Shown piece by piece: positions 7,507-17,153 of a DNA stretch of 17,153 nucleotides (within the stretch, counting starts at the first letter, position 1; each line of letters begins with the position of its first letter). The position numbers and the translations under genes were made by a program. The DNA comes from Kalaharituber pfeilii (taxonomy: Eukaryota; Ascomycota; Pezizomycetes; Pezizales; Pezizaceae), in NCBI GenBank assembly GCA_015179045.1, contig WHUZ01000263.1:1-17153 (forward strand), in the 5' to 3' direction. The notes under the pieces were generated by a model. It ran no database searches, had not been told where the DNA came from, and was given only the letters and a program-made list of their open reading frames with translations.

Positions 7507-9999
7507 AGTACTCGTCCCAAGTAACAATCACTAACAAAAAACTAAACTAATTGGGATTGTGAGTCTTATACTTTGGCTATTGGCATATCTTATACATGAG
7601 GTAATACATGAGCTGAATCGCAGTTGCCCATAGCTAATGACGAGACTGGTATGTCTTTTACTCATCATTAGTGAGCCATTAAAAACTTTCTTGAAGACAA
7701 ACCCTAGTGGGAAAAAGTCTTTATAAGATAAAGATACTCATATCAATGAACTATCTGAGTAGCATGACTACATAAAATTTTCATTTGTGTAAGATACTCT
7801 ATCCTATAAGCTATTAATACTTTATTAAACTGTAGAGTCCTAAAGGCTTTCTCAGATATTAATCATAGAACTCTCTGATAGATTCCAATAATCTATGAAG
7901 ATTCTCAACTATTTCCCAAGTCTTATCATCTCTGCCATAGTTCAGTCATAGAAGATATGGAGATACTATTTGGGAGTCTATATTATACACTCTCTGTAAT
8001 ACCAGACATTGTATATCAGAAACTCTATTGGTCTAGGAGTAGTAAGTAGTACAGAGTTGGAGTTCTATAATATCTTTTGGAAGGGCTAAGGCGAATTGTG
8101 ATCTATATTTAGAGCTAATATGGTAGGGTAGACTAAATTACCTAAGGATGTTATTGAAGATATTGGTGATGTTTCGAGTTGTCAAAGTATTTTTTACCAG
8201 TATATAGTACAGCACTGCATTTCGGTAAACCAGTTTATGACAACTGAAATAGCATTAAAGCATTTAGTAGTTCTCCAATAAAGCCTATAGCTATCTCCTC
8301 CCAAGGCTTCATACTAGTAGGCATTGGTATAAGTCTAGTTTATTTCAGACATTAGTCGGCTTTAGCTTTCAAGCAGGCTGCACAACTGGTAATATAATTG
8401 ACTACTTGGTCTTTTCAGCCATCCTAGTAGAAGTTCTAAGAGAGGAGTCCGATACACACCCCAGTATCAAGTTACATTACTGTCATAGTATTATTATTAT
8501 TACTTCGAATATGATTTGAGTACTTAGCTTATTGTCCTTCCTCACCTATTCATCACTATTGATACCAGGGATATCCGTCTATATGTCTTCCACTTAACCA
8601 GTCCAAGATGGAGCATCTGCTTTACTATTAGACTAATATAATCGAATTTGGAAAGTTTCTGGCTCCAGTTAGATTGCTAGTTATTAAGGCATTATTTGGT
8701 AGTAAAGTGCATGGTAGTTAGTGAAGATGATGAACTTAGTTCCTAATAGCTTTATCCTTTCTTTGTACAATCAAGAGTTTATTATTATAGATAGAGGTAG
8801 TTTCATTTGGTAGGAGTTAGTATTTGGGAGTAGTACTTATAGAAGTGAAAAGTAGTAACATTATTCTTAAGCTCAAGATGCTAGCAAGTACCTGGTCTAA
8901 GCAGTCAGTTTCATAATCGTTAGTAGGAATTGATCAAACTGTTGTAGTATAGAGGTACTAATGAACTTGTTTTGGCATTCTGTAAAAGTAGCTTGCTGCT
9001 CTGCCCTCTCAAATAAAGGGTATATCTCTGGTCAAGGCTTGTAAGCGGTTAGGTTGTAGTAGAGTAAAATAAGTCAGTGGTAGTAGTTGAGAACGAATCG
9101 GTGGTAGTGGTTTGCAAAGCCTAGAAAGACTTACATCTTCTTTTATCGGCTATGGCCAGTCGCGAATAGTAAAGAGTTTGACCGGTGTATCAAAATCTCG
9201 AGACTAATAATAAAATGACTAAAGAATATGGTTTTGTATATATGAAACTCACACTGTGAGCCCATGTTTGCTTAATCTTGGTAAGTACTTTTCTACTATC
9301 CTTTTATAGTTTCATTTGGACTTGCCTTTATAGATTAAGAGTTTAGGTATCAAACAACTCTACCGATATAAGTAGGGATCTCATCTATCATCTTTTCGAA
9401 GGAGGCAGATATATTAATGAGTCCAAGAGGTATGACTGCATACTTCGAATAAGCCATTGGCTATATTTGACAGCTACTATTTATTACCTAACTTAATTCA
9501 TATGAGGTTGTAGCCATTATTGAGATTGTATTTAATAAACCATTTACCTCTTTGGGCCTTTTTTAAGGAGTTTCAACGTAAAGGACAAAGGATATCTGTT
9601 CAGAATGGTGAGTTCGTTTAGTGCCCTTATAATCAATATATAGTTGGAGGGACCTATCTATCTTCTGAAAAAAATTGGTGAAGCTGCTTTTGACCTTGAC
9701 CTTTGTATCTTCTCTGTTAGTAAGTGTTCGATAATATACCTCTAAAGAGGCTCATCTTCTTTCCAGGTACACTAGACTATGGGGAGACTTTGCATATAGG
9801 TTCTCGAAAGAGATTTTATGATTCCAGCTTTGGTGAGGAGGTAAGTGGCATACCTATTCCTTAGAAAAATATTAACATATCATGAGTGCTAGTGCTTGCA
9901 TGCATTAATCAATGAAATATCATCCTCTTTAAGAATATCATCAAAAAGAACCAAAAGCAACTTAACATAAGTACATCTAATATGCAATAATGTATAGGC

Positions 10000-10273
10000 T
10001 AATATCTATAGCTTCAGCTCAAACTCAAAGACAAATTTCTTACTCTCTTGATAAGAGTTTAGAACAAAAGATAAAATAAAGTCAATAGAGACTTATCAGA
10101 CTTTCTCAAAATACCATTAACTCAGATACAATTAATAATACATCTACCAATATTATAACTTCAGCGTCAAAATCAAAAACAGATTTCTTAAATATCTGAC
10201 AAGAGTTCAGAATAGAAGATAAAATTAAGTCAAGGAATGCCTTATCAGATTTTTCTGGAATGCTAATAGAAAG
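10000..10273 (-). repeat. Imperfect direct duplication, about 147-bp period
   Basis: 10000-10129 and 10147-10273 are two imperfect copies (GCTTCAGC at 10011 against ACTTCAGC at 10158). In minus orientation both could encode a similar peptide, SIDFILSFVLNSYQESKKF-like and LDLILSSILNSCQIFKKS-like, just upstream of the RT. Body 3 shows one related copy (about 14580-14700) before element E interrupts it. Confidence 0.75.
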
Positions 10274-10637
10274 TATAAAATCTAAAGCAGAAGAAACAGC
10301 ATTAGGAACTGGGATACTAAAAAATAAAAATGAAAGTAAAAATGAAAATAAAAATAAAAGATTCATAAGAATTATCACTTTGCTTAATTATTGCAAGTCT
10401 TGCTCATGGCCTCATCTTCAACTCCTTACCTAGTCTGCCAAGGAAACAATTAGCATAAGAGCCGTATAGTCCACTATAGCTCTAACAGTTTTTCCCAGTT
10501 TTTGAATTTTACCTCATAACTAAGGAAGTCACTATAATGAGAAGTTCTACACACTGAGTAGAATCCTCATCTACTCTAAGTTAGACAGTTTAATGATCTT
10601 CTCAGATCCGTCAACAGCCTGTAAGATAGTTAGAGTC

Positions 10638-11352
10638 TGTTACAAGCATGAGGGGCTTGGCTCCAGTGGGCATACTAGAAGGTACTAGATGTTATGGCTA
10701 CAGGAGAGTGAATACTGCGAGTCGGAGTCACTATAGAGGTTTGTATACAGTGGTACTGGAGTCACTATATAAGTGTAAATATGGTAGGTCGGTATAGCTA
10801 TAGAGGTATATATGACAGACCAGAAAGGCAGCTACTCAGTATGGAGTATATAGTAAAGCAGAGTGATTCACAGGTATATTGAGGGAATGATAGATTCAGA
10901 GTTATAGAGAACTTAGAGAATACTACTAATGTCTTGATTCTTTTAATTATGCTATTACCAGCTGGCACTTATATAGACTTGAGTGTCATTATACATAACT
11001 AGTCAACAAATGAATAAATGACTAGCAATGTAGCAATTCCTTATCAATGCCAATACTCGTGGTAATAGGTACATGTAACAGAAATATATGGAAATAGTAT
11101 GGACGCAAGATAATGCTATATACTAGTATATGTGCACATATATTAGCTTTTAATAAGCTGAGTACATTGCAGACCCAGAGGTCATACCAAAAACATTTGA
11201 CACACACTTTCTTAGTACTATCCTATTCAATAAATAAATAAATCTACTGCCAAGCCTAACAGGTGATCAGTCTAGTCTATCAGCATTGGTCTTATATAAT
11301 GATTTAGGGTAAGTGTTCTCCAATATGGGTAAGTCTTACAGTAGCTATAACA
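10638..11352 (-). repeat. LTR3, shared by bodies 2 and 3 (715 bp)
   Basis: Both ends are good: TGTTACAAGC at the left and CTATAACA at the right, followed by the minus polypurine tract remnant of body 3. It is the 5' LTR of body 2 and the 3' LTR of body 3. It appears more diverged from LTR2 than LTR1 is. Confidence 0.88.
10968..10975 (-). promoter_or_regulatory. TATA box of LTR3
   Basis: CTTATATA on the + strand, at the same place as in LTR2. Confidence 0.6.
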
Positions 11353-11368
11353 TTACCTCCTGTTCTAG
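11353..11368 (-). promoter_or_regulatory. Polypurine tract remnant of body 3
   Basis: CTAGAACAGGAGGTAA in minus orientation abutting LTR3; aligned with AGAATGGGGGGTAA of element 1. Confidence 0.65.
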
Positions 11369-11629
11369 GGCACTCGTCCTGAATGACAATCACCGAAAAG
11401 CTGAGAGCTAACTGTAATTGTGAGTAATATAATCGGACCTCAAAGGGTTAAAAAAGGCTACTGATATATCGATATACCTTATATGCAAGGTCCTAGATAG
11501 ATTTTTGATTATTTGTAGCCGATGGTAGAACTGGTATATCTTTGAGTACTTATTCATCATCAGTGAACTATTAAAAAACCTCAACAAAGATCAAAACCCT
11601 GTAGAAAAAATCTCTTCATAAGGAAAAGG

Positions 11630-11662
11630 TACTCACATTAAAAAAAAAAAAATATGTGAGTA
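11630..11662. repeat. Poly-A tract framed by a 9-bp inverted repeat
   Basis: TACTCACAT (11630-11638) and ATGTGAGTA (11654-11662) are perfect reverse complements around a run of 13 A. It lies in the 3' untranslated part of body 3. Body 2 and element 1 have no A-run at this place, so it is a local gain. Confidence 0.65.
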
Positions 11663-14600
11663 GCTTGGCCATAGCTATCGGTGCCTTATTGGACTGTAGG
11701 GTCCCGAAACTTCTTCGAATATTGGTCATAGAACTCTCTGACAGATTTAAGGGATTTTTGCAAATTCCTAATCAATTCCCAAGTATCTTCATCTTTGCCA
11801 TATTCTTGCTATCGGATTTGGTACTTTACTACCTTATTGATTCATTTTGAATCAACTACATGATCGACTTTGAAGAAAAATTCATCATCATCATTAATTT
11901 CCATTTTCTGAGGTTCAAGTCGTTCTTGGAAGGGCTTCAGAAGAGAGATGTGGATGACTTTATGCAGTCACATGTCTTGTGTCAAAGCTACCTTATATGT
12001 ATGGTCATTGACAACTTTTGAGATGGAGTAGGGACTAATGTATTTGTTGGTCAAGGTTCGATTATTTTCTGAAGTAACTTTTAAGTTTCTTCAATTAATA
12101 AAAACCTTGTCTCCTACTTAGAATTTCCTTACTTTATTAAGGAAGAGGTTCAACCATCTATTATTTATCTTCTTTAGAGTGTCGACAATGTAGTTGTGTA
12201 CTGTAGTTATCCTATGTAGCCAGGCTTCAGCTGCTGGAGAGGTGTAAGTATTGTTATCTGAGAGGTAAATAACTTCAGGGTCGAATCCATATAAAGAGCA
12301 AAAAGAACTATAGCCGTGAGTTGAGGTAGCAGTAGAATTGTAAGTGAACTCAGCTAGAGGTAGCCAAGTTACCCATCAGCTCTGTTGGTCATGGCAGTAG
12401 ATACGAAGATACTATTTGAGAGTCTGTATTGCTCGTTCAGATAGTCTATCAGTCTGGTAGTAATGAGCAGTACTAAGTCGGAGTTCTATGTCAAGTTTTA
12501 AGGTTATTTCTTTCCAGAGGGCTGAGGCGAATTGTAGTTCACGATTAGAGGTAATATGTAAAGTTAGACCAAATTGCTGAAAGATATTATTAATAAAAGC
12601 ATTAGAGACATCTTGTATTATACAAGTGTTTCTCACTAGTATATAGTATTGCATTTTGGTAAACCAGTCTATAATAACTAAAATAGCGTTAAAGCCCTTG
12701 GATTCTGGTAGTTCTCCAACAAAGTCTATAGCTATTTCCTACCAAGGCTTCGTACTAGCAGATACTGGTATAAGTCTAGTTTGCCTTGAATGTCAGTTGG
12801 CTTTAGCCTTCTAGCAGACTATACAACTAGTGACATAATTGGCCACTTGGTCTTTCTAGCCATCCTAGTAGAAGTTCCAAGAGAGGAATTCCTATATTCA
12901 ATGCATACCTCAGTATCAAGCCACACTACTATCATGACATTATCATAATACTTTCTAATCAATATTATTCGAGTACCAAATTAGATCTGTTATCATTCCT
13001 TACCCATTCGTCATACTTGACTCCCAGAATATCACTCTACATGTCTTCTGTCTCACCTGCCTCTTCGTTAACCAGCATTACCCATCCTTAAATAGTTATT
13101 CGATGCTACTAGAGGTGGCATTACTAGTTCATCATGAGAGGGCATTGGTTTTGCTATTAGGCTAATGTAATTGAATTTGGAAAGTTTTTGGCTCCAGTTA
13201 GATTGCTAGCTGTTGAGGTGTTGTTTGGTAATGAGGTACTGTAGTGTGTGGTAGTCAGTGAGGACAGTAAACTTAATTCCTAATAGCCATTTCTTGTACA
13301 GGGAATCAAAGATTGTTAGTAATTTATTATCATAGATAAAGTAGTTTCGTTTAGTAGAGGTTAGTATTCAGGAGTAGTAATCATATAGATAAAGGATTAT
13401 AGTTTCAGTAACATCATTCTAAGATTCAAGATGCCAGTGAGTACCTGATCTGAGTAGTTTATTTCACAATTATAAGCAGGGATCGATTAAACTATTGTAG
13501 TATAGGGGCACTCATGAACTTGTCTTTCTATAAAAGCAGCTTACTGCTTAGTACCTCCAAGTAAAGGGTATATTTCTGATCAAGGCTTATAAGTGGTCGA
13601 GTTGTAATGGAACAATTCAAAGTAAATTAACAGTAATAATTGAGAAAGAATCAGTAGTAATCATTTGCCAAGCCTAGAAAGGCTTGTACCTCTTTCTTCT
13701 TTACCTGTAGCCAGTTACGAATGGCATAATAGCAAGTTTGGCTGGGTCTATCTTAACCTCGAGGCTATTAATAAAATGACCAAGGAACATAGTTTCATGC
13801 ATATAGCACTCACATATAGCTAGCTTAACCATAAGTCTATATTTACTCAACTTTAGTAAGCACTTCTTCTACTTATTCTTTGATAGTCTTGTTGGGCTTT
13901 GCCTTCATAGGTCAAGATGTTAGCTAGATGCCAAACACCTTCATCGATGCTAGTGAGAATCTTATTCATTGCTTCCTAGAAGGAAGTGGGCACACTAATG
14001 AATCTAAAAGGTATAACTGTATACTTCAAATAGGCCTTTGGATATATTTGATAGCTGTCTTTCATTTGCTGCCACCTCAGATCTCTTGAGAGATTCTGAC
14101 ATTAAGGGTAAAGAGTGTTTGTTCGAAATGGTGAGTTTGTTTAATGCTCTATAGTTAACGTATGGTCGGAAGGATCCATCTTTCTTCTGAAAAAAAACAG
14201 CGAAGCTACTTTTTGACCTTGACCTTTATATCTTCCCTGCTAGTAGATGTTTGATGATATACCTATAAAGGGCCTCATCTTCTTCTCAGGTATACTGGAC
14301 CATAGAGAGGCTTCGTATTTGGGTTCTTAAAAGGGATTTCATAATCCCAGCTTTAGTAAGGGGGTAAGTAGCGTGCCTGTTTAGCAGAAAACATTAGAGT
14401 ATCGTCAGTAGTACTCACGTGCATTAACTAATAAAATATCACCCTCCTCGGAAGTGTCAATATTATCAGAAAGAACAGAAAGCAAATTGTGAGTGCAAGG
14501 ACCATCAAACATGCTATGCTTTAAAACATCGTTAATACAATCAATCTTAAAAAGTAATTAACTAGGACAAACCAATAATATATTCGCCAATATAACTTGC

Positions 14601-14716
14601 GCTTAAAATCAAAACAAATTCCTTACTCTCTTGATGAGAGTTCAAAACAAAAGATGAAACAAAGTCAATAGAGACATTATTAGACTTTCTCAGAATACTA
14701 ATAGGATGCAGATAAT

Positions 14717-15331
14717 TGTTACGGCTAAAGGTAAAGACCTACTGAATATCGAGAAGGTACTATCCCATACCATTATAAGACTTGCTAAGATGTATCTAAT
14801 CAATACTAGGTGAGCCATGGTATACTTTAGTTGTTCGGTAGTTACCTCATAAACGTGTATGTTAGTTCTTGTATGTACACTGCACCAATATATATATGAT
14901 TGCTTATGGTGCCGGTTACATTGCTTATGTTGCAACTGGCACCGTTTATAATACCTTTACTAATAATGCATGGTTGCAACATAGATAATGCTTTGCTTGC
15001 TTATTGGTTTTGGAAAGGGGATCTACGTTATTATATATTTCTATTATGTTACTGTTTCTATATTTACTTATCTATTTTACAAGATGGTATTATCATGTTA
15101 TAGTCATGTTATTAATTATTGACGAGTTATGTATGACAGGCACTTACTATATAAGCCCCAGCTTCCCACCGTTAGTTATAAAGAATTAAGACACTAGCAG
15201 TATCCTAAGTTTTACTCAAACTCTACGTTGATCATGTACCTTTCACCCGCTCTTCATCGTCGCTTGCCTTTAGCCATACCATTCGTACCGAACTATTACC
15301 GCTTAGCAACGTTGAAGCGCCTGGCCTAACA
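14717..15331 (+). repeat. LTR-E, 5' LTR of element E (615 bp)
   Basis: Starts TGTTACGGCTAAAGG and ends GGCCTAACA. It is a relative of the other LTRs but a different subfamily: the ends, the TATA region and the stretch CTTAGGATACTGCTAGTG on its complement align with LTR2, while the U3 interior does not. It carries an imperfect 10-bp inverted repeat GGTGCCGGTT / AACTGGCACC at 14908-14943. Short open frames inside it on both strands are not genes. Confidence 0.85.
15148..15155 (+). promoter_or_regulatory. TATA box of LTR-E
   Basis: TATATAAG, 183 bp before the LTR end; likely drives the genomic transcript of element E. Confidence 0.7.
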
Positions 15332-15359
15332 TTACACCGCTTAACTTCTATTTATCCCC

Positions 15360-17153
15360 ATGCTCCACGTCCTACTCCTGATCATATTAATCGTGTGCCT
15401 GATAATTGCTGACGACCACAATCTATTAACCCGCACGCAAGAACTAAGAGAGCAGGTTAACTTGTACCACGACGAGCCTGCGTCGCAGCAATTGCAGCAA
15501 GAACAACTCTGTGCCGACGTTGAATTTTTGTGGCAAGAGGTTGACGAGAGCCACCGGCTCCAACTAGCCACCGACGACCACATCCGCTGGTTGGCATCAC
15601 AGCTAAATACCACATGACAAGAGCTAACCATCACCTGCTCGCACCTCTCCCCCGTACAAAGAGCCAGACTTGCATAAACCATGGCATCAGCGGCATCAAC
15701 AGACGATTCCATGGATATCATTACCGCCCTCGTGACCAATCCATTCACGATCTCTTGCTCACCATCCCCTCACCACATGAGCGATGATGAGGATAAAACC
15801 GATACTGTCGTCCCGGAAACTCAGGAAATACAGGCAAGACCCTGCGGGCAACGTTCGACGATACACCTGCAACCGCAGCACCATATTGCCTATACGCCAT
15901 CATACGCAACACCTGGGATGAGCTATGGGACTTGCCATTTCAAGATAGAAACTCTGCGGCCTGCGCCTCAGTGGCACCCCCTCCTCCAGTCGCCGCGCCC
16001 CATAGCTCCCCTACCCTGAGCAATCATAGAAAAGTTAGCAGAACCATCTAGCTCCAAGGGAAAGGAAACGGCCAAACGAACCCCCTCCACGGCCAAATCT
16101 ACCCCCTCAATGGCCAAACCTGCAGCCTCTACGGCCAAAGCCACCACCCTATCTCCGGGCCCTGCCGATAACTCTCCAGCACCATATAAGGAGATACCGG
16201 AGATGAAGGAAATGCAGAAAGTAGCGAACAAAACTGCTAACAAGCTCAAGGAGACCACAGAGCATGCCCAATCGGAGGCCCAACAAGCACTAACCGAAGT
16301 CGCAAATCTGACTAACCAGCCCGCAGCTCAGCGGAAGGCGGATAACGACACCACGATAGCCAACCTGAGAGCTCTGGAGGAAAAGCTCGATGCTGTCGCC
16401 GCAGCCCAAGCTGCCCAATTCAATGACGCATTGAACAACCAAAGCGTCCAATTTAATGACGTTCTCCTTCGACAAAAAGTGGGGCTCGAAGATTTTTTCC
16501 TGGATGAACTAAACCCTCTCATTAGAAACATGAATGACATGGGTAACACGTTGGACCGCATATTGGACTTCTTGTACAGCAGCAACAAGAAGAAAACACC
16601 CTCTGGAATGCCTCCTGCTCCACCTCCGGACCCTCCGGCCCCTACTGGTGGTGACCCGCCTCCTCCTCCAGATCCTCGTGGCAGCGGTGGTGGCGGACCT
16701 CCCTTCGGTGGACGACGACCTCCCCCGCCGAGAGATCCCTCTCCACCTCGGCAAGAACCGAAAGTCCCTCTCCGAGTTGACATCCCAACCTTCAACGGGA
16801 GATGGAACAAAGTGAACGATTTTTTCCACCAGCTCCAATCATATTTCCGGATGACTGGAGCTGACAGCAACCAACTTAGACTCGACCTGCTTACCCAATG
16901 TATGGAGGGAAAAGCATTAGACTGGTGGCGAGATACCAAGGACACAGTAGCGACCTGGACAGAAGCCGAAGCGCTCATTCGGGCCACATACTCTAATCCG
17001 CAGGAAACCGCCGAAGCTGTGCAAAAACTCTAAAGGGTAAAGCACACCGGAACTATTATTGACTTCTTCACAGAGATCGACGGGCTTAACCGACTAGCCA
17101 AAGTACCAGACTAAGCCCTCATCACCATCGTAATGCCAAATCTCAAGGTTCAA
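15360..17153 (+). pseudogene. gag: Gag polyprotein of element E, partial, interrupted by nonsense codons
   Basis: Structural protein that would form the virus-like particle and package RNA. One frame runs from ATG 15360, 28 bp after the LTR, to about 17100, broken only by TGA 15615-17, TAA 15675-77, TGA 16017-19 and TAA 17031-33. An apparent extra A in the run 17100-17103 then shifts the frame. Order: a coiled-coil-like segment (LREQVNLYHDEPASQQLQQE), a Ser/Thr/Pro-rich region, four heptad repeats (16068-16151), a Glu/Gln/Ala-rich coiled coil (about 16190-16500), a Pro/Gly-rich linker (16600-16765) and the Retrotrans_gag domain (VDIPTFNGRWNKVNDFF ... EGKALDWWRDT) from 16770. No zinc knuckle is reached. 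The first 17 residues are strongly hydrophobic, odd for a gag; another frame there reads more protein-like, so the true start is uncertain. Confidence 0.85.
16068..16151 (+). repeat. Four 21-bp in-frame repeats in gag
   Basis: ACGGCCAAA or ATGGCCAAA recurs at exactly 21-bp steps (16068, 16089, 16110, 16131), coding TAKRTPS, TAKSTPS, MAKPAAS and TAKATTL. A basic Ser/Thr/Pro heptad between two coiled-coil-like segments. Confidence 0.8.

Larger units (their letters stand above)
7491..10637 (-). pseudogene. pol: Body 2: degenerate gypsy pol with internal deletion
   Basis: Minus-strand copy between LTR3 (its 5' LTR) and LTR2 (its 3' LTR). The chromodomain end is readable at about 7810-7940 (YGRDDKTWEIVENLHRLLES). 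At about 7940 the sequence jumps into the integrase core, losing about 585 bp that body 3 keeps (about 11800-12385). Then come the remaining integrase (to about 8520), RNase H (about 8630-8940), RT (about 8940-9760) and the RT N-terminus (SRSKAASPIFF near 9660-9700). The RT Trp codon is TGA here (9350-9352 on the + strand as TCA). Past the linker, 10274-10637 shows no recognisable gag, and the 90-codon minus frame 10106-10378 is hydrophobic and low-complexity, partly from an A-rich tract at 10319-10360. Dead copy. Confidence 0.86.
11353..14716 (-). pseudogene. pol: Body 3: longest degenerate gypsy pol, cut by element E
   Basis: In minus orientation pol ends at TAA 11686-11688, preceded by the chromodomain (VVKYQIR, YGKDEDTWEL; about 11700-11900), the GPY/F module (NKYISPYSIS, VIHISLLKPFQERL; about 11920-12060), the integrase core (12412-12760), zinc finger (about 12800-12960), RNase H (about 13150-13500) and RT (about 13550-14260). 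The longest open piece, 12412-12654, covers the core but has Asn (AAT, 12544-12546) in place of the second catalytic Asp; the Glu in LSERAIQTL remains. The RT box reads HLAN instead of YLDD beside a retained Trp (13931-13933). Stops such as TAG in the chromodomain (QIR*QEYG) and near GDKV show decay. It stops at 14716, where element E begins, so its 5' end and LTR lie beyond the window. Confidence 0.88.
14717..17153 (+). mobile_element. Element E: 5' part of a second + strand gypsy element
   Basis: A 5' LTR (14717-15331) followed by gag with the usual gypsy gag domain. It starts abruptly inside body 3, whose homology with body 2 ends at this point, so it is a nested insertion into the linker region of body 3. 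It runs off the right edge before protease and pol. Composition changes visibly at about 15340 to GC-richer, CpG-containing coding sequence, marking it as younger than the array. It is not the missing 5' half of element 1, since that would have to lie to the left. Confidence 0.9.

Noticed and set aside
10106..10378. Small membrane protein gene on the minus strand
   Set aside because: Hydrophobicity comes from an A-rich tract and AT bias; the frame overlaps the duplicated linker of body 2 and continues into pol remnants.
11656..11850. 64-codon + strand frame of hydrophobic character
   Set aside because: Antisense shadow of the body 3 chromodomain on the minus strand.
14690..15189. Short hydrophobic frames across LTR-E on both strands
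   Set aside because: They lie in non-coding LTR sequence, overlap each other and have AT-driven hydrophobic content.
16328..16987. 219-codon open frame on the minus strand opposite gag
   Set aside because: It mirrors the Pro/Gly-rich, GC-rich linker of gag, where antisense frames stay open by composition; no domain or independent signal.
1..17153. A single element with gag at the right and pol at the left (circular or rearranged)
   Set aside because: Gag of element E lies downstream of the 3' LTR of element 1 on the same strand, and LTR-A and LTR-E belong to different subfamilies, so they are separate insertions.

Overview
The window is a stack of fungal Ty3/gypsy (Metaviridae, chromovirus-type) LTR retrotransposon copies with one TIR-bounded DNA element nested inside. 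I see no host gene, RNA gene or CRISPR array. The pol proteins (RT, RNase H, D,D35E integrase, GPY/F module, C-terminal chromodomain) resemble elements of filamentous fungi. The strong CpG loss and the many nonsense codons with few frameshifts suggest a methylated, possibly RIP-like compartment, most plausibly of an ascomycete. I cannot name the species.

Layout. (1) 1-3466, + strand: the 3' two thirds of a young element, 'element 1' (RT, RNase H, integrase, chromodomain, polypurine tract, 3' LTR-A 2825-3466), entering from the left edge. (2) Element 1 lies inside an older minus-strand LTR of its own family (LTR1), whose surviving pieces are 3467-3541 and 4827-5113. (3) A 1285-bp TIR element (3542-4826) carrying a roughly 37-bp minisatellite interrupts the same LTR; the empty site is preserved in LTR2. 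(4) From LTR1 rightwards, all on the minus strand, runs a tandem array: LTR1 - body 1 (5114-6751) - LTR2 (6752-7490) - body 2 (7491-10637) - LTR3 (10638-11352) - body 3 (11353-14716). Neighbouring bodies share one LTR, every body is pol-derived, none shows a recognisable gag, and bodies 1 and 2 carry their own internal deletions. (5) At 14717 a second + strand element, 'element E', starts inside body 3: 5' LTR-E 14717-15331, then a long gag that runs off the right edge.

All five LTRs look homologous: same ends (TGTTA...TAACA or decayed forms) and, where that part is in the window, the same TATATAAG box, so the locus repeatedly captured its own family. The copies differ in age. Element 1 and element E keep long reading frames and visible CpGs. 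The minus array is AT-rich and nearly CpG-free, with CpG sites of LTR-A appearing as CA or TG in LTR1 and LTR2. In-frame stops in element 1 map mostly to Gln, Arg and Trp codons in body 3, as transition decay would give.

No copy in the window looks able to move by itself. I found no convincing new functional system. The most noteworthy structures are the shared-LTR array, the TIR element with its minisatellite and matching empty site, and nonsense codons at the same positions in two separate copies. Similarities were judged by eye; no percentages were computed.
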